Shown: piece by piece, positions 38,901 to 46,928 of the stretch
Numbering within the stretch: position 1 is the first letter of the stretch
How the letters are laid out: each line of letters starts with the position of its first letter
The notes under the pieces: model-generated
The model's database searches: none
What the model saw: the letters and a program-made list of their open reading frames with translations, nothing else
Told to the model about the DNA's origin: nothing
Assembly: GCF_000485595.1 (NCBI RefSeq)
Contig: NW_014578436.1
Span: forward strand, 31,629 to 80,203
Source: Priapulus caudatus
Taxonomy: Eukaryota; Priapulida; Priapulimorpha; Priapulimorphida; Priapulidae
Direction: 5' to 3'
DNA: 48,575 nucleotides
Translations under genes and position numbers: made by a program

Positions 38901-41900
38901 TTATAAGGGGGAAATATTCCCCCTCCATTGACACATCTTGATCTTTGACCCCCAAATTCGACATCCCGAGACCTTTTCGCCCCCCCCCCCCCCCCGACGT
39001 CTCGAATATCAAGACCGTACGTCGAGCGGTTAAGATTTGTGCCCAACTGTTGAAGCACGCTCATGCGATTCTACAAGCTGCATCCGACTTCGTCAGCTCA
39101 GCTAAAAATTCAAAATTTGTGTGGTAACATAAATACAACTAGAGCACTCGGAGAGCGCAGACCTCTGCCAAGGCAGCTGAATTCTCTCAACGTGAAAATT
39201 TTTATTAATTAATTAATGAATTACATAATTAATTGGATCCGGATCACCACCAAAATGTAATCAATTCTAAGTTACCCCATTTCTAACCTATCCTGAAAAT
39301 TTTATTAATTAATTAATTAATTTGATCCGGATCACCACCAAAATGTAATCAATTCTAAGTTACCCCATTTCTGACCTATCCTGAAAATTTAATCAATTAA
39401 TTAATTGGATCCGGATCACCACCAAAATGTAATCAATTCTAAGTTACCCCATTTCTGACCTATCCTGAAAATTTTATGGCAAAATCCGTCCCATAAGCTT
39501 TTTTAGTTTAGCTGTACAACAAACAAACAAAAGTAGGCAGAACCCACAAACCAACAAAAACAGCAAACGAACATAACACAGCAACGGTGGCGCTCCCGGT
39601 GAAAACATAACCTCCTGCCCAACCCCTTGGCGGAGTATCGTAGGTGCCTTGGAAATTTCATGAATTTTTTTTGGACTTGAGGCATAAGAGGGATATAGGT
39701 CTCCTCTATATAATAAATCATTGTCCAACAAACGTTAATCTCATTAGAGCAATACCCGTGCAAATAGGTGGTAAGAGTAATCTTAAAGGAGGGGCTTATG
39801 TCGGGCTTGCGAGCCGACTCGACGTCGAAGCAGACTGGATTTCGACGGCAACTGAAAGCGATGCGGCAGCGACTAGTTGTGCGTCAGTTGCCCACATGTT
39901 CTGATTTCGAGCACTAGTGGGCGGCGCGCAGTTCGCAGGCGACGTCGTGTCGCGAGTCGACCGACCTAGCACTGGCAGTTGCGGTAAAAGTGAATTGCAT
40001 GTCCAGTTGTTTCCAGTCAAAGTCAGCTCCGCAACCAGCGCGACCATAACCCCCTTTAAAAACAACAGAAGCCTGCAGAAGTTCGTCTGGGCTCATCTGA
40101 GGTCGTGTGCTACGTTTACGATGAGGGGTGGGGGGAGGGGGTCGGGGAAGGGGCGGGGGGAGAGGTGGGCGACTGAGGGGGAAGGGGGAGTGGGGCGGTG
40201 GGGGAAGGGGGAGGTGGGAGGGTGGCAGGAGGGGGCTCTAATAGCAAAAGCAGTTCAGCTGCCTTGTGGTTAAATGCAGTCACAAATCTGCATGTTTGAA
40301 CGGGCCAGCGCGGCGCAGGGCGGGCGGCGGGGTTGTCGGCAGAGAGCCGGACCTGGGGGGACGGGGCGGGCCGCCGAGGTCTCCTCTTTGAGGGTCAAAA
40401 GGTTTATCTCGAGCAAAGACACTTACTCTTCGGGCAATGATCAGCAGAAGGGACATTTCAATGGTCCTTTAAATAAAGCCAAATAAAAAATGGTAAGGGT
40501 TCACACGCTGAAGGACAAAAAAGTTTTTCACGCTCCGTCAGACCGATGTAGGCAGAAAAATGTCTAAAAATCTGACCCTGTGCCCGATTGATACTTCTGG
40601 ACCCTGTGGACCCCAATTTCGGGCACAGTGATAGGCTTTTCGCTACCCATGGATGCTGATAGCAACCGAGGCTATGCACGGACCTAGGTCGAGCCGTTTA
40701 GGATTTGTGCGCAATTTTGCATTTCCTCCCTATACTTAAGTTACAGAGTGAATGTTCCCCTTCTTTTACACTTCTTTGACCCCTTTGTACCCTTTGACCC
40801 GCCCGCTTCGACAGTCCCAGCGGCGGACCGGTTTTGACGTCCGCGCCCCGCGGAAGGAGCCGAATATTCGGTCGACCGACGTCGAGCGGTTAAGATTTGT
40901 GCCCAAACTGTTGACGGACGACCGGCGGACCGAACCCGGACGGACGATCCAGCGATTCTACTAAGCTGCGATCTGACCGTATCGTCAGATGAGCAGAAAA
41001 CGGTACGTGTGAACAAAGTGTGATTCCATATAGTTTTGCAAAGGACAATCAGGTTACTAAGGTTAGACCAGACCTGCCCAGATCAGTAAAGCAGTGCCGG
41101 GCGGAGGCGAAGCAGCGCTCATCAACGTCGTACTGGTGCGGTGACTCTGTGGTGGAGTGGTGGGGATTCAGTAACCGTTAGTCGCGGCGGGGGAATTGGG
41201 CAGAATGTGGTGCACATACACGGCCGAAGAAGTGGAATCACAGGGATGGTATCAGGACCTTCTCAAAAGGAATGTTGTCGTTGGATCGTTAGGAAAGTTG
41301 ACACGGAGACTGCGCGCGTAGTACGTTTCAAGGTGGGTCTTCAAGATTAAGAGATGGAAGCTGCTCATCGTACCGTAGGGTAGCAACAACGTATTTTGCA
41401 AGAAGAAAGGTAAGGTCAACCATCCATTTACCTACGCCCAAGCCTACCAGGCTGGCAGAATTGCCAATAGAGAGCTGCGACCTGTAACGCAATTTAAACG
41501 CAGGCAAAACTGCAGCGGCAACACATGCACTGGCAGCCAAAGCCACTGGCAGTGGCATAGGAAACGTTACATGTAACATACTGTTGGTACAGAATGCCAT
41601 AGAAATTATACGATTTAAGGAACATACACCTTCTTTAACCAAATTTAGCTTTTGAAATTTCACTGTGACATTGTAGTCTCATACATCCAGGCATGTATAG
41701 ATTCTACTAGCAAACCCAGCAGTCAAATTCTTTCTAACAGACAGTCAACAAATCCAAGTTTAACCCTCCTCTTGAGGGTCAAAAGGTTATCTGACACTTA
41801 CTCTTCGCATGTCAACAAAAAGTAGATTTCATGGTCCTTTCAATAATGCCATAAAAATGCTAGGTCACCGCTGAAACAAAAAAGTTTTTCAATCGCTCCG

Positions 41901-44900
41901 TCAGACCATGTCCTCAGAAAATGTCTAAAATCTGCACTGTGCCCATTGACCTTTGACCTGTCACCTCCAATTTCGGCACAGTGATGGCTTTTCCTACCAT
42001 GATGCTATACACCAACTATCACGAGCCTAGGTCGAGCCATTTAGATTTGTGCCGCAATTCTGCATTTCCTCCCTATAAGTTAAGGAGTGAATGTTCCCCC
42101 TTCTTTTATACCTCTTGACCTTTGACCTTTGACCCCCAGCTTCGACATCCCAACTCGTTTTGACGATCCCCCCCAATGTGCCGAATATCGTGACCGTACG
42201 TCGAGCGGTTAAGATTTGTGCCCAACTGTTGACGGACGCTCGGACGGACGGACGGACGGACGGACGATCAAGCGATTCTACAAGCTGCATCTGACTATGT
42301 CAGATGAGCTAAAAATGAATGTGAGACTTTATTAAATATTACCATACACACACTCACCATGTTATGCACACTATGAGTCCTGATGTTTAAAATTAAACAG
42401 TGAAGATAAATACCTTTTCCAGCACACTTCTGTTGGTTGTACGAGAAACCTCCGCTTGAAGACAAAGTGGCAGTTGTGCAAAAATATCATCTTGTTGTAC
42501 ACCCATCTTACTGATCCACATGTAGTTATAGTAACCCGAAACAAGGTTCTGGAGGTCTTTAGCTATCCGCAACTCTTTCTGTAAACAAGAATGATTTGTA
42601 TGAAGCTAACTGAAATGTTCTTCCCAAGACAACTTTAATAAAGAATCAAATAGTCACATTTACAATATCTAAAAGAATAGTCATTACTAGATATACTAGT
42701 ATCAAGTGCTATAGAAATTATACTAAATATTTATTTACGAATACAGTAAATGAGTATAAGGTGCTGGGGTGGAAGACAACAGTATGTTGCCACAACACAT
42801 GTATCAGGATTTAAAAAAAAAAACCTAGTTTAGCACTAAGCACTAGCTTAGTTAAAATAAAATGATAGTGAAAGCTGGAGTAGCGCTATTCTTTAAACTA
42901 TGAATAACAAACCATTTGATCCATGACAGACTGGAGCCTGTGTACATATGTGGCTCGCTGACTGTCCAAGTTGGTAAGCATAGAAGTCAATCCACCCAAT
43001 AACATGCCAAAGAACACGGATATCCCAGCCAGCATGGTTAATACAGCAAACCACCGTTCTTCAAGGTTTGTAGCAGAAAGCTCACCATAACTGCAAAATA
43101 ACATTAACAATCACTGATGCACATATGATGGTATGCAAGTTCCATCAGCACTAAATAAAACATTAAAAAACTGCACAAAATCTATAGCCACATAACATTG
43201 TTATTAGTATTAGACTAATTTACCATTATTTTAATGTATAGGATCACTCTAGATAAGATTTGCCAATTAAAACTACAAACACTACACAGTTTCATATTCC
43301 CGCTTTCCCCAAGCAATGCAGAGTACTTTTGCTCTTTAAACAAATAAAGTGCATGAATAAGACTTTATTAATAATAAATTAGTATTAAAAGGCCTAAAAA
43401 AGACGTTTGTTTCCGCTAACCCGACGAAGTCCATTTAAAACCGCCGTGTCGAAACTTTTTATTGTGATCGGCAAAAAAAAGAAAGAAGATTTTCGTAAGA
43501 AAAAAATCCCAACGTGATATCGATCGGTGAATGCATTGATTTGACTTTGAAGTCATTATATGGGCTGTTATAAGTATAAAACAAGTATGGTTAGAATACA
43601 AAAAAAATTGATAAAAAAAGGTTTGCCAGCCTACCATGTCCAATTTTTTTCAGCTTGTTAGTGGAAACAAACATCTTTTTTTCTTACGCCTAATCATTAT
43701 GACTATGAGTGACATTAGCCAGTTAGCTAAGAGAATCGTTTTGGGGTCGTTCACAATTATTACTATTATTACAAGCATACACACTAATAGTTGTACATTT
43801 TGGATGGGGTATGAAAAATTGTATAGTGACTATACAATTTTTCACACCCCATCCAAAATGTACAAAATATTCAGAATTTATAAGAGATGGCAGGAATGTA
43901 TGACTTGACATTTATTTGTACGTTTAAAAGTTAACAATAGCTGTCGGTTGCCTCACCTAATACAGCTTATGGCCTCAATGACTATGATACTGTAATAACT
44001 GTGAACGGCCCCTTGTCAGCAGATTTTGTGTATCTGCATTCATTCTAACAGCTTTGTAAAACGTACCCTGTTGATGTAACTGTTGCAGATCCCCAGTATA
44101 GTGACCTAATATATCTTTCCCCTGTGCTCATAAGATCTTCGGAACCTGAAAATAATAAAAGTTAAAACAGCTAAAGAAATGCTTTTGAAACATATAACTA
44201 TAAACAACTCAAACATGAAGTTGAATTTCAAAATCTGATGCTCTATAATATAACCCTGCTACTCAATTACCTTGAAAGATGGGTCACTTGAGCATTTTCA
44301 ATGGATAGTAATACCAAGAGCGTATAAAGAAGGAAATATGGAGAAATATAGAAATATAGAGCGTATATATATGGCCCGGACCATCGAACCATCGCTTATT
44401 TCGACCCCTGCAACATCTTATAAATCCTCGGACGTGCCTTAATTGTCTAATTGACATGCCTTAATTTCCAGCTTGTTTACTTTTGCCAATCGAAACACTG
44501 TCATGTTGTGTTTTTACAGCTTGATCTGTAGGTCACTAAACTGATCAAGTTTACCTGTACATTGGGGCCACTCACGACATGTGTAATTAACCGCCAATTA
44601 GCAATCTGTGATCTAATTTCTATATTACCATTTACACTTGATGCCCAAGTGTCAGCATAGCAGGAGATGCCATCAAATGGTGTAAGAGGGAGGCAGGCGA
44701 GCATATTCCATCCACATGACAACCAATGCATGGTCACAAAGCACATCACTCCATATCGCATGAAACGAACGTGTGATGTGTCTGAGGACAATTCTTCTTC
44801 TCTGATTGCTGCACATCAAAAACCAATGTTATCATTATAATCAATTCATAAACTGTGACTGTATTAAACGTACAGATGACATAATAGAACATATCAGCCC

Positions 44901-46791
44901 AAAATTCAATAGCAAAGAAGATTGAAAATAGGATCCTCAATTCCACAGATCACAAAACTCAGGGTTCTTGTTAATAGCCGGTAACCGGTTATTTTTACCG
45001 CCTATCGCGCAATTTGTTACCGGCTATCAATTTGAGAGAAACTCCCACTAAAGGCGGTAAAATATTACATATTTGAAAAAACGAAGTTTATTTTAAATAC
45101 TTCCAACCCAAGACTAACTCTGTGCACGGGCGGGTTTTTCTTTTTATAATAGATACTTAATAGCATATATTTTCCTATCTAAACTACCAAATTCTAGAAC
45201 CCATACCCATCAAAATAGGCTACTTGTGGGTCAAATCAGAAATTTTTTCCGGGGGTGCATGCCCACGGACCCCCCTAGCAGGGCTTCGCGCCTTCGCCGC
45301 TCGCCCTATCGTCCGTGCCGGAAAAACAGTTACCTGCTATTCATTGTCAAATTACCTGCTTTGTCAAAAGTTAACAAGAACCCTGAAACTGCTTACAAAC
45401 TATGACAATTCAAACCACAAATTCAGGTGAATGACATGAGATGTGTCACATTTACAACTCATTGTGACAGATTAACCTATATATCTTTCGAGAAATTGCA
45501 TAGCATGTCAACCAGTCTGTAGAATTTTGCACTTGCATGCATGGACTTAAAAAAATATTTTACTAATTAGGCCTAGTGACTCATAAATGCTGACGTCACA
45601 CCACCAGTGTGCTTCAATCACTGGTCACAGCCGACTTTATGATAGTGTTTGACGATAGCGCCACGTATATATAGCGTGACTTTTGAATGTTACATACTCG
45701 ATCACTAGGTTCATGCATGCTGATTGACCAATGAGGCAAAACTGTCATTAATATTAGTCTGCATTTAACAAACACCACCAATTTTCAGATGTTAAAAGTT
45801 GAGACAAAACATGTCATAACTACCAAATATATTAAATTTTAATCTCAAAAACTATTTCACACGTTTTGTATTTCTGGCAATCCACCACATTCAATCAATT
45901 TTTCATTCTAATTTAGAATTTCTAAACAAATGTTTTTGTTGTACTATAAGTAGGCCTATAAGTATAAGTATAAGTTAACTTAGATACTTATACTACCATT
46001 ACTAGTACTAGTAGTAGTAATTACTAAATTAGTATACGTAAAGTATAACAAGTCTGTTAAGTTAGGCTCAAACTCAAAAGACTTAGTCGTGGCTTACTAA
46101 GTTTATAGTATAAAGTTGGGTGCAAATACACTTTATGACGTCCAGTATGGCGGCGCAGTATGGGGGCGCCTAACCCTAACCCTAACAACTGTTATTGTTA
46201 GGGTTAGGGTTAGGTTTAGGGTTAGGGTTAGGGTTAGGGTTAGAATTAGGGTTAGGGTTAGGGTTAGGCGCCCCCATACTGCGCCGCCATACTGGACGTC
46301 ATAAAGTGTATTTGCACCTAAAGTTGTTCTGGCTTACCTAGTAGGCTACCAACTCGGTAAAAGCGTATTAACCGATTAAGTCTTAAACCAGACCATGCTC
46401 TGTAGGTGGCAGGGAGAGCAAGCGCTAGAGCTTCGATTGGCAGCAACGAAACTATATCTAGCGAGAACATGAAAGGCGCACCAACTGCCCACATGTAGTG
46501 TTTACGAATAGATTTCAAGTCAGTAACCCATTTTCCTTTGTTATTATATGCTGTAAAAAATTGCGAAACTATATCGATGAGCACTACGGCGTCCAAAAAG
46601 TATGCGATTCCCCAGAGAAGGGGCTGCGATGTGTCGAAGGCGAATATAAACGGATCCAAACAGCAGGTCACCAACACACATATTCCTACAAAGTTCTGCC
46701 AGTGCCTAACAAGAGGCCATTCAGGTGAAAGATATCCTTTCTTCGATATCTCTGATATTGTCCCAAACACAGTAACGTCCGTCGGGGACAT
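18907..46791 (-). CDS. CNGK: Four-repeat K+-type cyclic-nucleotide-gated channel (38 exons)
   Basis: A single polypeptide of 2,104 residues with four homologous CNG-channel repeats, the CNGK/TetraKCNG architecture known from sea-urchin sperm. There, cGMP opens the channel and K+ efflux hyperpolarises the flagellum. Each repeat has S1-S6, a K+-type pore (GYGE, GYGD, GYGD, GYGD in order), a C-linker and a CNBD, so one protein should form the whole pore. I traced 38 exons with GT-AG borders. Every phase matches and the total is 6,315 nt. The start is ATG at 46791 in context AAAGATG; the only upstream in-frame codons before a stop (TAA) contain no ATG. The stop is TAA at 18907-18909. The length matches the published family as I remember it (about 2,100-2,300 residues). 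Introns contain many mobile elements but none interrupts an exon. What remains uncertain is a possible further 5' exon and minor boundary shifts. Confidence 0.93.
19368..19720. repeat. Dispersed repeat remnant with (GCTGGCTC)n core
   Basis: The left part, GTGCACTCACGGAGAGTGCA then CCTCCGCC, and the right part, ACCTCC...GGCGGAGGTAATT, match the ends of the repeat family seen at 39140-39780 and 47340-47700. The middle is a GCTGGCTCGCTG tandem array and an ACACACGA array. It lies in the intron between channel exons 36 and 37. Confidence 0.6.
20583..20660 (-). repeat. tRNA-derived element (SINE-like)
   Basis: On the minus strand the sequence has an A-box-like segment (TAGCCGAACGGGTA), a B-box GGATCGAATCC (20596-20606) and a run of six T just after it (20583-20588), the layout of a Pol III unit. 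The acceptor stem pairs only partly, so a working tRNA is unlikely. Confidence 0.5.
20731..21303. repeat. Dispersed ~570-bp repeat, copy 1
   Basis: It starts near CCTCCTTTTGAGGGTCAAAAGG (a hairpin) and ends with GATGAGCTAAAAAT. It contains AGTTTTTCAC, stacked TTGACC words and CGTACGTCGAGNGGTTAAG. Other copies are at 38097-38674, 38673-39109, 40378-41002 and 41752-42315. All lie in introns of the channel gene. No coding capacity. Confidence 0.8.
24060..24220. repeat. Fragment of the dispersed repeat also at 39640 and 47590
   Basis: Shares GTGCTGGAAATTTC, GAGCATAGAGATA-like text and CTTCATTAGAGCAA with 39640-39780 and 47580-47700. Confidence 0.6.
24229..24606. mobile_element. MITE with perfect 17-bp ends (CAGTGTTCGAAATAAGG)
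   Basis: The left end CAGTGTTCGAAATAAGG (24229-24245) and right end CCTTATTTCGAACACTG (24590-24606) are exact inverted copies. CTTAA flanks both sides, a 5-bp target duplication. The element is 378 bp and non-coding. It ends 35 bases from the donor side of channel exon 28. CAG-type ends with 5-bp duplications point to a hAT-like group. Confidence 0.8.
24642..24675 (-). CDS. CNGK: CNGK exon 28: 34-nt microexon
   Basis: Between acceptor TTTGTGTAG and donor GTAAATTC the sequence encodes ELPIVTTGGVQ plus one base. It enters in phase 0 and leaves in phase 1, which is exactly what exon 29 needs. Without it, exon 27 cannot join exon 29 in frame. It forms part of the linker between repeats 3 and 4. 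Support rests on phase and splice sites only. Confidence 0.75.
25119..29983 (-). CDS. CNGK: CNGK repeat 3 (exons 19-27): SVGYGD pore, complete CNBD3
   Basis: Exons: 29796-29983, 29294-29461, 28752-29030, 28343-28452, 27821-28140, 26318-26479, 26042-26158, 25418-25551, 25119-25287. Exon 19 is a cytoplasmic N-segment. Exons 20-21 hold S1-S4 (S4: LTLFRINRLLHFYRL). Exon 22 is S5. Exon 23 is an acidic turret, the pore CATTLSVGYGDI and S6. Exon 24 is the C-linker (YLWIRTKGIDP). Exons 25-27 form CNBD3, whose cassette FGEVGILYGTPRNASIRA has the key Arg (about residue 1563). As I recall, work on sea-urchin CNGK assigned channel opening to the binding of a single cGMP, at repeat 3. The sequence here is consistent with a working site in this repeat. 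Confidence 0.9.
26569..27262. mobile_element. Long-TIR element flanked by TTAA
   Basis: Inverted arms of about 140-150 bp (left from 26573, right to 27258) agree at most positions, beginning AGCCTCACAATGCGCATCC on the left. TTAA occurs on both sides (26569-26572, 27259-27262), the target of piggyBac and Kolobok elements. It is 686 bp, non-coding, and lies in the intron between channel exons 23 and 24. Confidence 0.75.
30174..33850 (-). CDS. CNGK: CNGK repeat 2 (exons 11-18): GYGD pore, CNBD2 lacking the Arg
   Basis: Exons: 33568-33850, 33198-33370, 32883-33025, 32404-32724, 32036-32152, 31711-31813, 30805-30951, 30174-30446. Exon 11 carries S1-S2, exon 12 S3-S4 (LCFLRLNRLLKFRK), exon 13 S5. 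Exon 14 holds an extracellular turret with a poly-Glu run (EEE-HH-E12, codons 32613-32663), the pore MSSTGYGD and S6. Exons 15-16 form the C-linker. Exons 17-18 make the CNBD. The phosphate-binding cassette reads FGEIGVLFDDYCPATVRA: the position equivalent to Arg432 of repeat 1 is Cys (about residue 1014, codon 30357-30359). This CNBD is therefore unlikely to bind cyclic nucleotide in the usual way. Exon 18 ends in a highly charged helix (LEKIKKEDNRRNRD) leading to repeat 3. Confidence 0.9.
31272..31452. mobile_element. Small TA-flanked element with CAGAC-GAGGG ends
   Basis: The left end CAGACCGAGGG (from 31274) and right end CCCTCAGTCTG (to 31450) are inverted with one mismatch and flanked by TA. 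It is 177 bp and non-coding. Probably a Tc1/mariner-type MITE; the short ends leave doubt. Confidence 0.5.
33893..34205. repeat. Repeat rich in GGAGTCC / GGACTCC words
   Basis: It begins CAGGGTGCGAAATTAACGGG and carries several direct and inverted GGAGTCC words. It may be a decayed hAT-like MITE. The right end is not clear. It lies between channel exons 10 and 11. Confidence 0.4.
34343..34540 (-). CDS. CNGK: CNGK exon 10: linker between repeats 1 and 2
   Basis: A 66-residue polar cytoplasmic linker in phase 0 at both ends. It is rich in Lys, Arg and Ser, for example RKLSVDLPAKRRQS, which has the look of basic-residue phosphorylation sites (RRQS). No domain is recognised. Phosphorylation is only an inference from sequence. 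Confidence 0.85.
34860..46791 (-). CDS. CNGK: CNGK repeat 1 (exons 1-9): S1-S6, GYGE pore, CNBD1
   Basis: Exons: 46338-46791, 44629-44808, 44067-44145, 42913-43090, 42414-42578, 37036-37182, 36359-36424, 35983-36097, 34860-34942. Exon 1 carries S1 to S4; S4 reads LRLNRLIRFYRVG. Exon 2 holds S5, whose HWLSCGWNMLACLP matches the CNG family, and ends in the turret at the donor GTAATA. Exons 3-4 make the pore, SLYWGSATVTSTG then YGE, so the filter ends in Glu instead of Asp (codon 43081-43083). Exon 5 is the C-linker (YNYMWISKMG). Exons 6-9 form CNBD1 with FGEVSLIFSLPRSATVRA, including the Arg (about residue 432) that contacts the cyclic phosphate in this family. Intron 5 is the longest at 5.2 kb and is full of repeats. 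Confidence 0.9.
35091..35803. mobile_element. Inverted-repeat element with nested hairpins
   Basis: The left end TTAGCCTCGTTCACACG and right end CGTGTGAACGCGGCTAA are inverted with one mismatch. Internal copies of the end motif (TTCACACG, CGTGTGAACG) recur, and a perfect 19-bp inverted repeat sits at 35521-35539 and 35556-35574. A GGGGGTCCGGGGGC-like block also occurs inside. It lies between channel exons 8 and 9. Confidence 0.65.
37345..37992. repeat. Tandem repeat of ~134-149 bp with hairpin end
   Basis: The word GCTAGGTCAATTA or a close variant occurs at 37447, 37581, 37730 and 37876. Units contain ATGATCAAGGTCAA, GTCGCAGTGACCTGG and ACGCGACACACCTT. The block ends with a GTATCCCCGCCGAC...GCGAGGGATAC hairpin, and a related GTATCCCCCGCGA word lies near 37369. 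It is in channel intron 5. Confidence 0.8.
38097..39109. repeat. Dispersed ~570-bp repeat, copies 2 and 3 in tandem
   Basis: Copy 2 (38097-38674) runs into a 5'-truncated copy 3 (38673-39109) at the word GCTAAAAATGGTAGG, so the second copy begins inside the unit. Both end GAGCTAAAAAT or GCTCAGCTAAAAAT. Confidence 0.8.
39140..39780. repeat. RTE-tail-like repeat with three ~95-bp tandem units
   Basis: It starts GAGCACTCGGAGAGCGCAGA then CCTCTGCCAAGG. Three units of GGATCCGGATCACCACCAAA plus CCTATCCTGAAAATTT follow (about 39196-39475), then an ACAAAC-rich part and GTGAAAACATAACCTCC. From memory, such tails are widespread in aquatic animals and may be ends of RTE-type LINEs. No reverse transcriptase is present. 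Confidence 0.55.
39784..40062. mobile_element. Indel-rich copy of the TTAA MITE at 47714
   Basis: It matches 47718-47956, including GGGCTTATGTCGGGCTTGCG at the left, with scattered extra bases. Flanking sequence on both sides also matches, so the two loci share a larger duplicated block. Confidence 0.6.
40078..41002. repeat. G-rich stretch and indel-rich copy 4 of the ~570-bp repeat
   Basis: GTCTGGGCTCATCTGAGGTC (as at 20231 and 47981) leads into a long G-rich run, then a copy of the dispersed repeat with many single-base insertions compared with copy 5. Low sequence quality is likely. No gene is supported. Confidence 0.6.
41003..41751. other. Intron sequence without recognised element
   Basis: Contains open stretches on both strands (up to 111 codons on the minus strand at 41328-41663) but no recognisable domain or splice logic. 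Left unassigned. Confidence 0.4.
41752..42315. repeat. Dispersed ~570-bp repeat, copy 5
   Basis: A full-length clean copy from CCTCCTCTTGAGGGTCAAAAGG to GATGAGCTAAAAAT. It holds five tandem GGAC words before the end. It ends about 100 bases before the exon 5 donor region of the channel. Confidence 0.85.
43791..43865. repeat. Near-perfect 75-bp palindrome
   Basis: The arms (TTGTACATTTTGGATGGGGT... and inverse) pair over about 36 bases with one mismatch and almost no loop (GTATAGTGACTATAC at the centre). Probably a hairpin MITE end-pair or fold-back remnant in the intron between channel exons 3 and 4. Confidence 0.85.
44960..45385. mobile_element. MITE with perfect 15-bp ends (CAGGGTTCTTGTTAA)
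   Basis: The left end CAGGGTTCTTGTTAA (44960-44974) and right end TTAACAAGAACCCTG (45371-45385) are exact inverses. AAACT flanks both sides, a 5-bp duplication as in the element at 24229. It is 426 bp. Inside, GGTAACCGGTTA words occur near the left end and CCACGGACCCCCCTAGCAGG, a dispersed GC block, near the right. It is in intron 1 of the channel gene. Confidence 0.8.
46111..46326. mobile_element. Fold-back element with TTAGGG core and 8-bp target duplication
   Basis: The inverted arms run from 46119 (GGTGCAAATACACTTTATGA...) and end at 46318, pairing over about 70 bases up to CCCCATACTGCGCCGCC-type text and into telomere-type repeats. The centre is a head-to-head array of CCCTAA then TTAGGG. 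TAAAGTTG is repeated exactly on both sides (46111-46118, 46319-46326). The 200-bp element is non-coding. It inserted 11 bases inside intron 1, next to the exon 1 donor at 46337. Confidence 0.9.
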
Positions 46792-46896
46792 CTTTGTGAA
46801 TAGATTCCAACACACAACTAAAATGGTTGGAAGATAATAGATTCCATCTTCTTACGACAGATAGAATTCCAAACGAGGAACGCGGAACTCTAGGCG

Positions 46897-46903
46897 GTGA
46901 TTG
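46897..46903 (-). promoter_or_regulatory. CCAAT box upstream of CNGK
   Basis: The minus strand reads ACCCAATCACC just upstream of the X-box side of the promoter, about 110 bases before the ATG. NF-Y sites often accompany RFX sites. Role inferred. Confidence 0.4.
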
Positions 46904-46915
46904 GGTAACAAAATG

Positions 46916-46928
46916 GTTGCTAGGTAAC
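46916..46928 (-). promoter_or_regulatory. RFX X-box of the channel gene
   Basis: On the gene strand the sequence is GTTACCTAGCAAC, a perfect match to the X-box consensus GTNRCC-N(0-3)-RGYAAC with a one-base spacer. It lies 125-137 bases before the ATG at 46791. RFX factors drive ciliary and flagellar genes through such boxes close to the start site, which fits a sperm-flagellum channel. Confidence 0.65.

Noticed and set aside
41328-41663. 111-codon minus-strand ORF in channel intron 5
   Set aside because: No recognisable domain and no fitting splice phase. It overlaps no expected part of the channel, and composition gives no support.
44555-44628. Longer form of channel exon 2 ending at the donor GTAAAC
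   Set aside because: It leaves the wrong phase for exon 3. The donor GTAATA at 44628 gives a clean join and a normal turret length.
46190-46270. Chromosome end or telomere fusion from the TTAGGG array
   Set aside because: The repeats are head-to-head inside an inverted-repeat element with an exact 8-bp target duplication, and coding exons lie on one side with more DNA beyond.
46792-46815. Upstream GTG as start of the channel
   Set aside because: An in-frame ATG with good context follows at 46791. Non-ATG starts are rare in animals, and no ATG lies between it and the upstream stop.
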